This document shows positions 1-8,089 of a stretch of DNA of 64,000 nt, piece by piece; the first letter of the stretch is position 1, and each line of letters begins with the position of its first letter. Position numbers and translations under genes: made by a program. Source of the stretch: Aquisphaera insulae (lineage in GTDB: Bacteria; Planctomycetota; Planctomycetia; Isosphaerales; Isosphaeraceae); the NCBI RefSeq assembly GCF_011064615.1, contig NZ_JAALJH010000004.1:124001-188000 (forward strand). Reading direction: 5' to 3'. The notes beneath the pieces were generated by a model. The model was not told the origin of the DNA, ran no database searches, and saw only the letters and a program-made list of their open reading frames with translations.

Positions 1-1
1 C

Positions 2-994
2 TTGCCGGGCGCGCGCGTGGTCGCCGCCTACAGCCGGTCGCGGGTGAACGCGGAGAAGATCGCGGCGATGGCCGGCGGCCACTGTCAGACCTTCGACGAC
101 CTGGACGCCATGCTCGCGACACCGGGCCTGGACGTCGTCTGCATTTGCACGCCGAGCGGCGCCCACATGGAGCCGGCCGTCCGAGCCGCCCGCGCCGGCA
201 AGCACGTCGTCGTCGAGAAGCCGCTGGAGATCACACTCCCCAGATGCGACGCGATCATCGACGCCTGCGATGCGGCGGGCGTCCGACTCTGCACGATCTT
301 CCCCTCTCGTTTCTCGCCCGCCAACCGCCGGCTCAAGGAGGCCATCGACCTCGGCCGCTTCGGACGCCTGACCCTGGGCGACACTCACGTGAAGTGGTGG
401 CGAACCCAGGAGTATTACGACTCCGGAGGCTGGCGCGGGACCTGGTCGCTGGACGGCGGCGGGGCGCTGATGAATCAGGCGATCCACAACGTCGATCTCC
501 TCTTCTGGCTGATGGGCGACGTCGCCACGATCGCCGCCCAGGCCGCGACCCTGGCCCACGAGCGGATCGAGGTCGAGGACACGGCCGTGGCGACCGTGCA
601 GTTCCGGAACGGCGCCCTCGGGATCATCGAGGCGGCCACGAGCGCCTATCCCGGGCTCCTCAAGCGGACCGAGATCCACGGCGATCGCGGCTCGGCCCGG
701 GTGGAGCAGGATGACATCACCCTCTGGGAGTTCCAGGAGAAGGTCCCCAGCGACAACGAGGTCCTGGCGGCGATAGCCGGCGCCACGGGCGACAAGGCCG
801 GCGCCAGCGACCCCCGAGGCATCAACCACGCCGGCCACCGGGACCAGCTCGCTGACTTTCTCGCCGCCATCGACCACGGCCGAGCCCCGCTGGTGGATGG
901 CCGCGAGGGGCGAAAGTCCGTGGAGATCATCCGCGCCGTCTACAAGTCCGCCCGCGAAGGCCGCACGATCGCCCTGCCATTGGTTGACGACTGA
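2..994 (+). CDS. Gfo/Idh/MocA family oxidoreductase, 5' end cut by window
   Basis: NAD(P)-dependent sugar or inositol-type dehydrogenase. The N-terminal Rossmann strand with its GxGxxG loop lies outside the window; the visible 330 codons begin just after it. The cofactor-domain EKP signature is at visible residues 72-74, and the C-terminal catalytic stretch GGGALMNQAIHNVDLL (near 151-166) carries the family's Gln, His and Asp. The TTG at position 2 is simply in-frame sequence and is not a credible start. No Tat leader can be judged. Two more members of the family lie at 37793-39355 and 45439-46752, but this one looks like the cytoplasmic type with a C-terminal DGREG segment. The substrate cannot be inferred. 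Confidence 0.93.
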   Translation: MPGARVVAAYSRSRVNAEKIAAMAGGHCQTFDDLDAMLATPGLDVVCICTPSGAHMEPAVRAARAGKHVVVEKPLEITLPRCDAIIDACDAAGVRLCTIFPSRFSPANRRLKEAIDLGRFGRLTLGDTHVKWWRTQEYYDSGGWRGTWSLDGGGALMNQAIHNVDLLFWLMGDVATIAAQAATLAHERIEVEDTAVATVQFRNGALGIIEAATSAYPGLLKRTEIHGDRGSARVEQDDITLWEFQEKVPSDNEVLAAIAGATGDKAGASDPRGINHAGHRDQLADFLAAIDHGRAPLVDGREGRKSVEIIRAVYKSAREGRTIALPLVDD

Positions 995-1128
995 CCGTCG
1001 GCCCGTCGGCTGCCCCCACCGCCCCGACCTCGAACCTCCCCTGGACGCATCGCCGGCAGCCGATACACTGGAATCGAGACGACGAGGACGGGCTTATCGA
1101 GCCCAGCCTCCCGCGAGCCGAGGGTGCC

Positions 1129-1824
1129 ATGAGCAGGATCGTCTTGCCGAAGCCGCTCAACGAGGTCGTCTATCCCGACAGCGACGGTCGGCCGATGGCG
1201 GAAAACACGCGCCAGTTCAAGTGGATCGTCGTCATCAAGGAGAACCTCGAGATCCTCTACCGCAAGAAGGACGACGTCTTCATCGCCGGAGACCTCTTCT
1301 GGTACGCGGAGAAGGGGAACAACCAGGCCCGCACGGCGCCCGACGTCATGGTCGTCTTCGGCCGGCCCAAGGGAGACCGCGGCTCCTATCGCCAATGGGA
1401 GGAAGGCGGCATCGCGCCTCAGGTCGTCTTCGAGGTCCGTTCTCCCAGCAACGACGACGCCGAGATGGCCGCCAAATTCGACTACTACGACCGGCACGGT
1501 GTCCGGGAGTACTACGACCTGGATCCCGACACCGGCCGTCTCGCCGGATGGCAAAGGAAAGGGCGAGGTCTCAAGCCCATCGCGCGGATGGAGGGCTTCA
1601 CGAGCCCCCTTCTGGATATCCGATTCGAATGTCACCCCGCTCCGGAGTACTTCAGGATCTTCGGGCCCGACGGCAGGCGGTTCCTGACCAGCGTCGAACT
1701 CGCGGATGCGAAAGAACAATCCGACCGGCGCGCCGAGATCGCCGACCGGCGAGCTGAGATCGCCGACCGGCGCGCCGAGCTCCTCGCCGCCAAGCTCCGG
1801 GAACTGGGCATCGACCCGAACTGA
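1129..1824 (+). CDS. Uma2 family (DUF820) PD-(D/E)XK-fold protein
   Basis: A 231-residue member of the Uma2 family, which has a restriction-endonuclease-like fold, is expanded in cyanobacteria and planctomycetes, and has no firmly established role. Candidate catalytic residues are D72 (APDVMV), E102 (FEVRSPS) and K116. The C-terminus (about 193-220) is a charged helix made of near-identical seven-residue units, DRRAEIA, encoded by 21-bp repeats. The ATG at 1129 is preceded by a GAGGGTG element. A paralogue at 43366-44094 aligns without gaps over the catalytic domain (same D72/E102/K116 numbering) and also ends in expanding heptads. The gene sits alone between the oxidoreductase and the acyltransferase. 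Confidence 0.9.
   Translation: MSRIVLPKPLNEVVYPDSDGRPMAENTRQFKWIVVIKENLEILYRKKDDVFIAGDLFWYAEKGNNQARTAPDVMVVFGRPKGDRGSYRQWEEGGIAPQVVFEVRSPSNDDAEMAAKFDYYDRHGVREYYDLDPDTGRLAGWQRKGRGLKPIARMEGFTSPLLDIRFECHPAPEYFRIFGPDGRRFLTSVELADAKEQSDRRAEIADRRAEIADRRAELLAAKLRELGIDPN
1723..1779 (+). repeat. 21-bp tandem repeat in the Uma2 gene
   Basis: Units begin at 1723, 1744 and 1765 (the last partial), sharing GACCGGCG...GAGATCGCC. Each unit encodes one DRRAEIA heptad, so copy-number change stays in frame and only alters helix length. Confidence 0.8.
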
Positions 1825-1919
1825 CAGGCGACGGTCGACCCGAACCTTCAAACCATGCCGGGGGAAAGTCGCACCGGCGAGAATCACCAGGATGATGCGG
1901 TCGTCAACGGAGTGACCTC

Positions 1920-2864
1920 ATGGCCCGTCGCAAGAAACACCGCCCCTGGCTCGACTACCTCGTCTACCTGGCCGTCCGAGCCGTCGTGACCACCGCCCGC
2001 TGCCTGCCGATCGGCGTCTGCTATCGGCTCGCGGAGCTGCTCGCGTGGATCATGTACAAGGTCGACGTCCGACATCGCGTCGTCGGCCTGGAGAACCTCC
2101 GCCTCGCCTATGGCGACGACCTGGACGAGACCCGCAGAGATCAGATCGTCCGCGGCGTGTATCGTCATTTCTGCATGATGATCATGGAGATCCTCCATAC
2201 CTACGGACGGATGCACCTCACGAACTGGCGAGAGCACGTCCGGCTGGTCGGCCACGAACCGGTCCTCGATCGGCTGATCACCGGAGGGCCATTGATCCTG
2301 CTCACCGGGCATTACGGCAACTGGGAGATCGCGGGCTACCTCTTCGGGCTCTTCGGCTTCCCCACCTCGTCCGTCGCCCGGACGCTCGACAATCCCTATC
2401 TGGAGGCTTACCTGAAGTCGTTCCGCGAGTGCACGGGGCAGAGCCTCATCCCCAAGTCCGGCGGATACGACCAGATCCTCGAGGTGCTCCAGTCCGGACG
2501 GACGCTCTCCATGCTGGCCGACCAGGATGCCGGCCAGCGCGGGCTGTTCGTGGAGTTCTTCGGCCGGCCCGCGTCGACGCACAAGGCCATCGCGCTGCTC
2601 GCCATCGAGCACCGGGCCCCGGTGGTCGTCGGCGTCGCCCGCCGCGTCGGCCCGGGGTTCAAGTACGAGCTCCGCTGCGCCGACGTCATCGAGCCCGAGG
2701 AGTTCCAGGGAACCGCCGACGACGCCCGCCTGCTCACCCAGCGGTACACGACCGCCCTGGAGGGCCTGATCCGCCAGGATCCCTCCCAGTATCTCTGGCT
2801 CCATCGCCGCTGGAAGCACCAGCCGCAGCCCCGCAAACGAGCCGCGGCGGGCGCCCCCGCTTGA
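1920..2864 (+). CDS. LpxL/HtrB-type lysophospholipid acyltransferase
   Basis: A 314-residue member of the lipid A late-acyltransferase family, which transfers acyl chains to a lipid A precursor or a related glycolipid at the inner membrane. The catalytic HX4E motif is in HYGNWE (H131, E136). A hydrophobic N-terminal segment (about 13-47) fits membrane anchoring, and the downstream block SMLADQDAG and FGRPA is typical of the family. Length matches the family norm of about 300. The ATG at 1920 is the natural start. Whether the acceptor is lipid A cannot be told from the sequence, although planctomycetes do have an outer membrane. It converges with the M16 gene, 24 bp away. Confidence 0.9.
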   Translation: MARRKKHRPWLDYLVYLAVRAVVTTARCLPIGVCYRLAELLAWIMYKVDVRHRVVGLENLRLAYGDDLDETRRDQIVRGVYRHFCMMIMEILHTYGRMHLTNWREHVRLVGHEPVLDRLITGGPLILLTGHYGNWEIAGYLFGLFGFPTSSVARTLDNPYLEAYLKSFRECTGQSLIPKSGGYDQILEVLQSGRTLSMLADQDAGQRGLFVEFFGRPASTHKAIALLAIEHRAPVVVGVARRVGPGFKYELRCADVIEPEEFQGTADDARLLTQRYTTALEGLIRQDPSQYLWLHRRWKHQPQPRKRAAAGAPA

Positions 2865-2888
2865 ACGATCGCGGGACAAACCGGTCCG

Positions 2889-4415
2889 TCACTTCTCGAA
2901 CATCTGGTCCACGGGTACGATCCGGACCTTGACGCCCTTGAGCGGGAACGCGGCGATCGTCCGGTCCTCGCCCAGGATCTCCTCGGGGGTCCCCTGCGTG
3001 TCGTAGGCGATGGGCGTCGGCGTGCCCGCGACCAGCAGGTCGCGAAGCTCCTCGGCGTTCTGGGCGACGATGGCGATCCGCATTCCCGCGGGCTTCAGGT
3101 GCCTGCGGACGGCCGCGTTGACCTGCTCCAGGGTGAGCTTCGGCAGCCGCTCCGCCAGCTCGGTCACGAGGTCCTTCTTGCCGTAGAATCCGCCGTCGAT
3201 CTGATACCCGATCCGCCGCGAGAGCGTCTGCACCCAGAGCTTGCTGTAGTTCAGCAGGAATGATCTCGTCGCCTCGAACTCGGCCGGGCTCATCCCGTTC
3301 TCGACGAGCCGATGGTGCTCCCAGAGCGCCGCGCGGAGCGCGAAGACGGCCTTGTCCCGCGGGACCGGGCGGACCCACATGGAGAAGTACTGCTGCCGGC
3401 GTGGGTTATTCGGCACGGGGAAGGTGCTGCCCCCCTCCTGGATGAAGTCCTCGATGTACGAGTAGTCCCCGTAGTTCAGCCCGCGCTTGCCCCGCAGATC
3501 CTGCATCAGCTTCCCGTTGAAGGTCCGGTGCTCGCCCAGGAAGGAGTTGGCGACGGCGAGCGCGTAGAAGTCGTCGTCGGCCCGGGTCACGCCGATCGGG
3601 AAGCCGATCGAGATCGCCGTCGCCTCCGCCGGCTTGGAGACGATGGTCACCTCCAGGCCCTGCGGTGACTTCGGGACGGGCAGGGCCGTCGGCGCCGGCT
3701 GCTCGCCCCGGAGGCGATCGAGGTGATGCCGGATCTCGTCCAGCCCCGCGCCGTCGGAGCCGCCGGCCGCGACCACGGAGATTCGGCTCTTGTTGTAATA
3801 CTTGCGATGAAACTCCTTGACGTCCTCGAGCGTGATCGACCTGAGGCCCGCGACCGTCCCGAGATCGGGGTGACCGTAGGGATGCCCTTCATAGAGGTCG
3901 CATTGCAGCGTCCACTTGCCGAGCTCCTCGTCGTTGTTGCCCCGTAGGGTCTTGGTCACGTAATCGAGGGCTTCGTTGCGGAGCCGCTCGAAATCCTCGG
4001 GCGCGAACCTCGGCGTGGCGATCAGCTCCCCGACGATCGGCCCATAGGCCTTCGCGTTGTCCCCGTGGATCGTGCCCTGGAAGACGGTCAGCTCCTTGCG
4101 ACAGGCCCCGTCCAGCGAGGCCGCCATCGGGTAGAACTTCTCCAGGATCTCCTCGTGCGAGAGGGCCTTCGATCCCCCCTCGGCGACCATCGCCGCCGTG
4201 AGGGCCGCGAGCCCCTCCTTACCCGCGGGGTCGTCCTTCGAGCCGACGTGCACGACGAGGCGAAACGCCATCAGCGGGCTGGAGGGCGCGGGCACGAAAT
4301 GCGACTCCGCCGCGGGCTCGTCGCGCGTCGTCGGCCCGGCGGCACGGGCGGCCGCGCCCAGGGCCGCGAGCCCGGCCAGGCAGAGCCCCGCGGCGATTCG
4401 GCTTCTCCGCGTCAT
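2889..4415 (-). CDS. M16 family peptidase, non-catalytic-type subunit
   Basis: A 508-residue exported M16 (insulinase/processing-peptidase fold) protein with an N-terminal signal peptide (about 1-25, LCLAGLAALGAAARAAG). The N-terminal half lacks HxxEH: where it is expected the sequence reads EGLAALTAAMVAEGG. The C-terminal M16 domain is intact, with a family-like RGLNYGDYSYIEDF stretch. The start overlaps the stop of the upstream M16 gene by 4 bp (ATGA at 4412-4415), so the two are translationally coupled. By analogy with heterodimeric M16B enzymes, in which one subunit carries the zinc site and the other a glycine-rich loop, this is probably the partner subunit of the protease encoded at 4412-5788. 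Periplasmic location is inferred. Confidence 0.9.
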   Translation of the reverse strand: MTRRSRIAAGLCLAGLAALGAAARAAGPTTRDEPAAESHFVPAPSSPLMAFRLVVHVGSKDDPAGKEGLAALTAAMVAEGGSKALSHEEILEKFYPMAASLDGACRKELTVFQGTIHGDNAKAYGPIVGELIATPRFAPEDFERLRNEALDYVTKTLRGNNDEELGKWTLQCDLYEGHPYGHPDLGTVAGLRSITLEDVKEFHRKYYNKSRISVVAAGGSDGAGLDEIRHHLDRLRGEQPAPTALPVPKSPQGLEVTIVSKPAEATAISIGFPIGVTRADDDFYALAVANSFLGEHRTFNGKLMQDLRGKRGLNYGDYSYIEDFIQEGGSTFPVPNNPRRQQYFSMWVRPVPRDKAVFALRAALWEHHRLVENGMSPAEFEATRSFLLNYSKLWVQTLSRRIGYQIDGGFYGKKDLVTELAERLPKLTLEQVNAAVRRHLKPAGMRIAIVAQNAEELRDLLVAGTPTPIAYDTQGTPEEILGEDRTIAAFPLKGVKVRIVPVDQMFEK

Positions 4416-5788
4416 GGCTTCTTCTCCGTCTCGAGGGTGATCGTCGTCTCATTCGTCGGGACGAAGTACTTCGCCGCGACGCGCTGGAGGTCGGCGGGCG
4501 TGAGCCGCTCGTAGCCGGCAAAGAGGTCGTTCATGGCGTCGGGCCGGCCGGTCGTCGCGATCGACTCGCCGACGGCCCGCGCCACGGCGTCCGGGCTCTT
4601 CAGCGAGCCGGCGTAGGCGTAGCGCAGGTGAGACTGGACCGCATCGAGCCGGGCCCCGGTGATGGGGCTCTCGGCCGCCGCCTTGAGCGCCCCGGCGATC
4701 CGCGACCGCACCGCCGGGAGGTCGTCGGAGGACCGCACGCGGGCCAGGATCGAGAAGAGCGCCGGATCCCGCCGGGCCTGCGAGTCGGCCATCAGCGTGA
4801 CGACCTTCTGCTCCTTCAGCACCAGGTCTCGGTAGAGGGGGCTCGTCTCCCCGAAGACCGCCTGCTCGAGCGCCCCGAGCGCGGGGACGTCCGGGCTCGG
4901 CGGGTCGGCGGCCGGCATGTGATATCCCAGGAAGAGGATCGGCAGCGTGGGCACCGGCCAGGTCAGCTTCGCCGATCGGGGCTCCGCCTGGGGCGGTTCC
5001 GCGGGGATCTCGACCGTCGCCTTGCCGCGCTCCCAGGAGCCGTAGGCGGCCTTCACCAGCGCCAGGAGTGCGTCGTGTTTCACGTCCCCCGCCACGACGA
5101 TCGTGCAGTTCTCCGGCCGATACCAGCGGTCGAAGAAGACCTTGCTGTAGGCGTACTGATTGGGCATGTCCTTGATGTCGGCCAGGAATCCGATCGTCGT
5201 GTGCTTGTACGTATGCCGGGTGAAGGCCGTGTCCGACATGGCCTCTTCCAGCTTCAGGAAGGGGGAGCTGGCGCTCTTGTTGTACTCGCCGAGCACGGCC
5301 CGGGCCTCCTTCTGGAAGGAGGGCTGGTCGTACTTCAGGTTGCGGAACCGATCGGCCTCGATCTCCACGGCCGTGGCCAGCGCCGTGGCCGGAACGGTCA
5401 TGTGATAGCATGTCCAGTCCTCGGTCGTGAACGCGTTGGAATCCGCCCCCAACGACTTGAGGACGTCGTTGTACTTCTCCGCCGGGTATTTCTCGGTCCC
5501 GCGGAACATCATGTGTTCGAAGAAGTGGGCGAAGCCGGACAGGCCCTTCTCCACCTCGTTCCTCGAGCCGGTGCGGACCACGGTGTAATACGCGATGATC
5601 CCCGGCGAATCGAAGGGCACCGAGACGACGCCCAGGCCATTCTCGAGCGTCGTCCGGTGGATCGGGAAGGGGAAGATCGGCCGGCCTTCCGCCGGCGCGG
5701 CGGAGGCCTTGGCGGGCTCCGCCGCCGGTGCCGCACCGGTCGCCCCGGCGATCAGCACGCAGGCAAGGAATGCAAGTCCTCGTCGCAT
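4412..5788 (-). CDS. M16 family zinc metallopeptidase, catalytic subunit
   Basis: A 458-residue exported peptidase with signal peptide 1-22 (FLACVLIAGATGAAPAA). The inverted zinc motif HFFEH is at 88-92, and the third ligand E168 lies 76 residues after H92, the spacing usual for M16. An M16 C-terminal domain follows (about 200-380). It is the first gene of a two-gene operon with the HxxEH-less partner downstream. Likely substrates are peptides or unfolded periplasmic proteins; the sequence does not say which. The product resembles the YmxG/PqqL group in size. Confidence 0.94.
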   Translation of the reverse strand: MRRGLAFLACVLIAGATGAAPAAEPAKASAAPAEGRPIFPFPIHRTTLENGLGVVSVPFDSPGIIAYYTVVRTGSRNEVEKGLSGFAHFFEHMMFRGTEKYPAEKYNDVLKSLGADSNAFTTEDWTCYHMTVPATALATAVEIEADRFRNLKYDQPSFQKEARAVLGEYNKSASSPFLKLEEAMSDTAFTRHTYKHTTIGFLADIKDMPNQYAYSKVFFDRWYRPENCTIVVAGDVKHDALLALVKAAYGSWERGKATVEIPAEPPQAEPRSAKLTWPVPTLPILFLGYHMPAADPPSPDVPALGALEQAVFGETSPLYRDLVLKEQKVVTLMADSQARRDPALFSILARVRSSDDLPAVRSRIAGALKAAAESPITGARLDAVQSHLRYAYAGSLKSPDAVARAVGESIATTGRPDAMNDLFAGYERLTPADLQRVAAKYFVPTNETTITLETEKKP

Positions 5789-5831
5789 CGTCGATGTTCC
5801 CTCCGCTCCGGGCCGAGATCGGGTGATGTCG

Positions 5832-6893
5832 TCAGCGTGATTCGAACTCGCGCGTCGCGCCCGCGGCGCCGATCTGGACCGTGAACCGCTCGCCGCCCGG
5901 GCGTACCGAGACGTGGATGAACTCGCCCCCGTCCTGGCCGCGATTGGCGATCAGCTCGGCCGGTGCATTTTCCTCCGGCTTCGTCCCGGCATTGCGGTGG
6001 AGCTGGTAGGCCGCGCGGATCGTCGGGATCGCGCGGAGTCGTTCCACCGTCGCCGCGGAGCCTCCCTTCCTCGGCCCATTGTTCATGATCGCCACGGTCG
6101 GTGAGATCGTCTTCAGCAGGGCGGGGTTGTTCGAGATGTCCATCCCGTGATGGGTCACCTGGTAGAGATCGATCGGCCCGATCCGGTCGGACGGGCAGAC
6201 GAGCGCCTGCTCCACGTTCCAGGTCAGGTCGCCGCAATCGAGGAAGTCGAACTTCCCGAACCTGAACCGCAGGACCAGGCTCCGCGCGTTGTCCGACTTG
6301 TCGGTCGGTTGCGGCGAAGGCGCCTCGGCGCAGGCCGGGTTAGCCGCCGAACCGGGAGCAGCGGGCAAAACCCTGCCGCCCGCGGCAAGGACCACGGCCT
6401 TCGTCTCGCCTCGAAGCGGCAGGGAGTCCCCCGGCTTCAGGGCGGTCCGTTTGCCCATCGAGGCCCGGCGATAGGCGGCCCCGAGCGGGTCTCTCTCCGA
6501 CGGCCCTTCCGGGTAGTCGATCGCGGGATCGTGGTCCTCGGGCAAGCCCCGGTCCCAGTAGTGGCCGATCTCGACGAGCTTGCTCAGCCCGGAGACCCCG
6601 CCGAAATGGTCGACATGCCAGTGGGTCGTCACCAGGTGGTCGAGTCGCTCGCAGCCGGCCGCCCTGAGAGCCGCGACGATTCGCTTCGGATCGCGATCCT
6701 CGTTCCCCGGCCAGCCGGAGTCGATGAGCACGGACTCCCGCTCGGGCGTGACGATCAGGGTGGCGGCGCCTCCCATCACGTCGATGAAGTAGACGTCCAG
6801 CCCGCGACCGCCGTCCTCGGCCCGGGCCGGTAACACCAGGAAGAGCCAGGCCGTCCATCCCAGCAACCACGTCGGTCTCGTCGCGTGCCTCAC
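5832..6893 (-). CDS. Secreted metallo-beta-lactamase-fold hydrolase (ComEC/Rec2 C-terminal type)
   Basis: A 353-residue MBL-fold protein. The metal motif HWHVDH is at 91-96, preceded by the family's VLIDSGWPG strand, and the DCGDLTWNVE segment further on supplies a conserved Asp. The GTG at 6893 is preferred: it follows GGGGGTGG and opens directly into a signal peptide (about 1-25, LLGWTAWLFLVLPARA). A longer in-frame start at 7070 would add a low-complexity stretch unlike a protein head. The closest known layout is the hydrolase domain of ComEC, here free-standing and exported; a phosphodiesterase or nuclease-like activity is possible. It is 43 bp upstream of, and parallel to, the M16 pair, so it may be co-transcribed. 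Confidence 0.88.
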   Translation of the reverse strand: MRHATRPTWLLGWTAWLFLVLPARAEDGGRGLDVYFIDVMGGAATLIVTPERESVLIDSGWPGNEDRDPKRIVAALRAAGCERLDHLVTTHWHVDHFGGVSGLSKLVEIGHYWDRGLPEDHDPAIDYPEGPSERDPLGAAYRRASMGKRTALKPGDSLPLRGETKAVVLAAGGRVLPAAPGSAANPACAEAPSPQPTDKSDNARSLVLRFRFGKFDFLDCGDLTWNVEQALVCPSDRIGPIDLYQVTHHGMDISNNPALLKTISPTVAIMNNGPRKGGSAATVERLRAIPTIRAAYQLHRNAGTKPEENAPAELIANRGQDGGEFIHVSVRPGGERFTVQIGAAGATREFESR

Positions 6894-7528
6894 GACCACC
6901 CCCAATTCCGACTGGGTTCCACCCGGACGCAAGTCTCCATGGCCCACATCCAAATCGAAATCCACGGTCCAGGTCGTGCCGATGGTCGCGGATCCCCGCA
7001 TCATCCGCAAGAGTCGACCCGCCCGCCCGCCCGCCCCCACCGGACTCAATTCACCGATTGAAGTCGCCAAGGAACCATCGCTTCATGTCTCCACGGACCG
7101 AGCCCCCCTTGCGAACGTCGAAGCCATCACCGGGCGAGGGTACTCATCCAAGGTCGCGAAAAATCAACATAGAAACGGTGAAGAGTCGTCCCGAATCGGG
7201 ATAGCCCACGTCATCACGAAATTGCTTTTCTGCGTTGAAATCGCTAACGGGACGGCGCTTAAGCGAACGAGGCCGCTTGGCGGCTGCGGCAAGGTCCTCC
7301 GGGCAGGACAAATGCGTGTCAAGTTGAGATTGCGGGAATCGATTATTCTGGCTACGGATTATCAATGCTCTCCACTGAAGGGTCGCGGCTTCGAAGAGAA
7401 TCCGGTTACTAGGCTGACTCATGAAGTCATGACGGTCAGCTCGGTGCGATGTTGCCCCCGCCGGGTCTTGCCACGACGGTGGATCGACAGGGAAGGTTTG
7501 AGGTCCATCCGCTACAGGGAGTTTCGCC
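6894..7528. other. Intergenic region, divergent promoters expected
   Basis: There are 635 bp without a convincing gene between the divergently read MBL hydrolase and the receiver-like gene. It holds a short CCCG tandem run (about 7017-7037), a stretch of lower GC (about 7150-7440) and a 5-bp-arm palindrome TGACTcatgaAGTCA at 7415-7429. No promoter with two good boxes was found by eye. Confidence 0.5.
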
Positions 7529-8014
7529 ATGAGAGATCTCACGGTCCTGGCCGTGTCCGATGACGCGAGGTGGCTCGCGCGATTCTGGGCCGAGGTCCGC
7601 TGCTTCCCGGGCGCCCGGCTCGTCATCGCTCGGTCTCTTGCGGAGGGGGCCGAGCTGATCGACTGTACCGCCCCCGACCTGATCGCTGTCGATTGGCCGA
7701 GGTCGACGGACGGACGCCGGGCCGATGAGATGGACCAGCTCCTCTGGTCGAATTCAATCCTCCCCAGGCCGGCCACGGTCCTGGTCGCGGACGAACACTA
7801 CGACGACCAGACTGCGTTGGACCTGTTCCGGGGGGGCGTGGATGAGTACATCAGCATGACGGAACATCCGAACAGGATCGCTTCGGTCGTGGGCCAATGG
7901 CTCGGTCGCAGCCCCGAGGTTTCCCCGTGGCGCGAAGAGGTCGGCCCCCGGACGACGGCCGGTCTGGTCCCCGTCCCGGCGACGGAGCCGGTCGCCGCCA
8001 TGACCTCGGCCTGA
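7529..8014 (+). CDS. Stand-alone receiver-like (REC) protein
   Basis: A 161-residue protein whose first 125 residues follow the response-regulator receiver pattern: acidic pair D11-D12 after the first strand, phospho-acceptor candidate D55 (LIAVDWP), a fourth strand ending VLVADEH (84-90) and GGVDEYI (102-108). The conserved Lys of canonical receivers (KP loop) is not seen, where SMTEHP stands instead. The last 35 residues are proline-rich and look disordered. There is no output domain. CAGGGAG lies 8 bp before the ATG. No kinase is adjacent. A degenerate or phosphorylation-independent receiver is the best reading. Confidence 0.65.
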   Translation: MRDLTVLAVSDDARWLARFWAEVRCFPGARLVIARSLAEGAELIDCTAPDLIAVDWPRSTDGRRADEMDQLLWSNSILPRPATVLVADEHYDDQTALDLFRGGVDEYISMTEHPNRIASVVGQWLGRSPEVSPWREEVGPRTTAGLVPVPATEPVAAMTSA

Positions 8015-8032
8015 TTGTTTACGGAAAGGGGC

Positions 8033-8054
8033 GGGGGCGAGGTCAGTCGCCCCC
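8033..8054. terminator. Hairpin between convergent genes
   Basis: GGGGGCGA (8033-8040) pairs with TCGCCCCC (8047-8054) across a 6-nt loop. It lies between the stops at 8014 (+) and 8090 (-). The T-tract is weak on both strands. Confidence 0.4.
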
Positions 8055-8089
8055 CAAGGTGCGGCTCGTTCCGACAGCGAGGGTCGGCC

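Noticed and set aside
7415-7429. TGACTcatgaAGTCA palindrome
   Set aside because: Short arms, no second copy seen and no regulator nearby; may be chance.
7144-7776. Minus-strand 210-codon frame in the gap before the receiver-like gene
   Set aside because: No family pattern, overlaps the receiver-like gene antisense; not supported.
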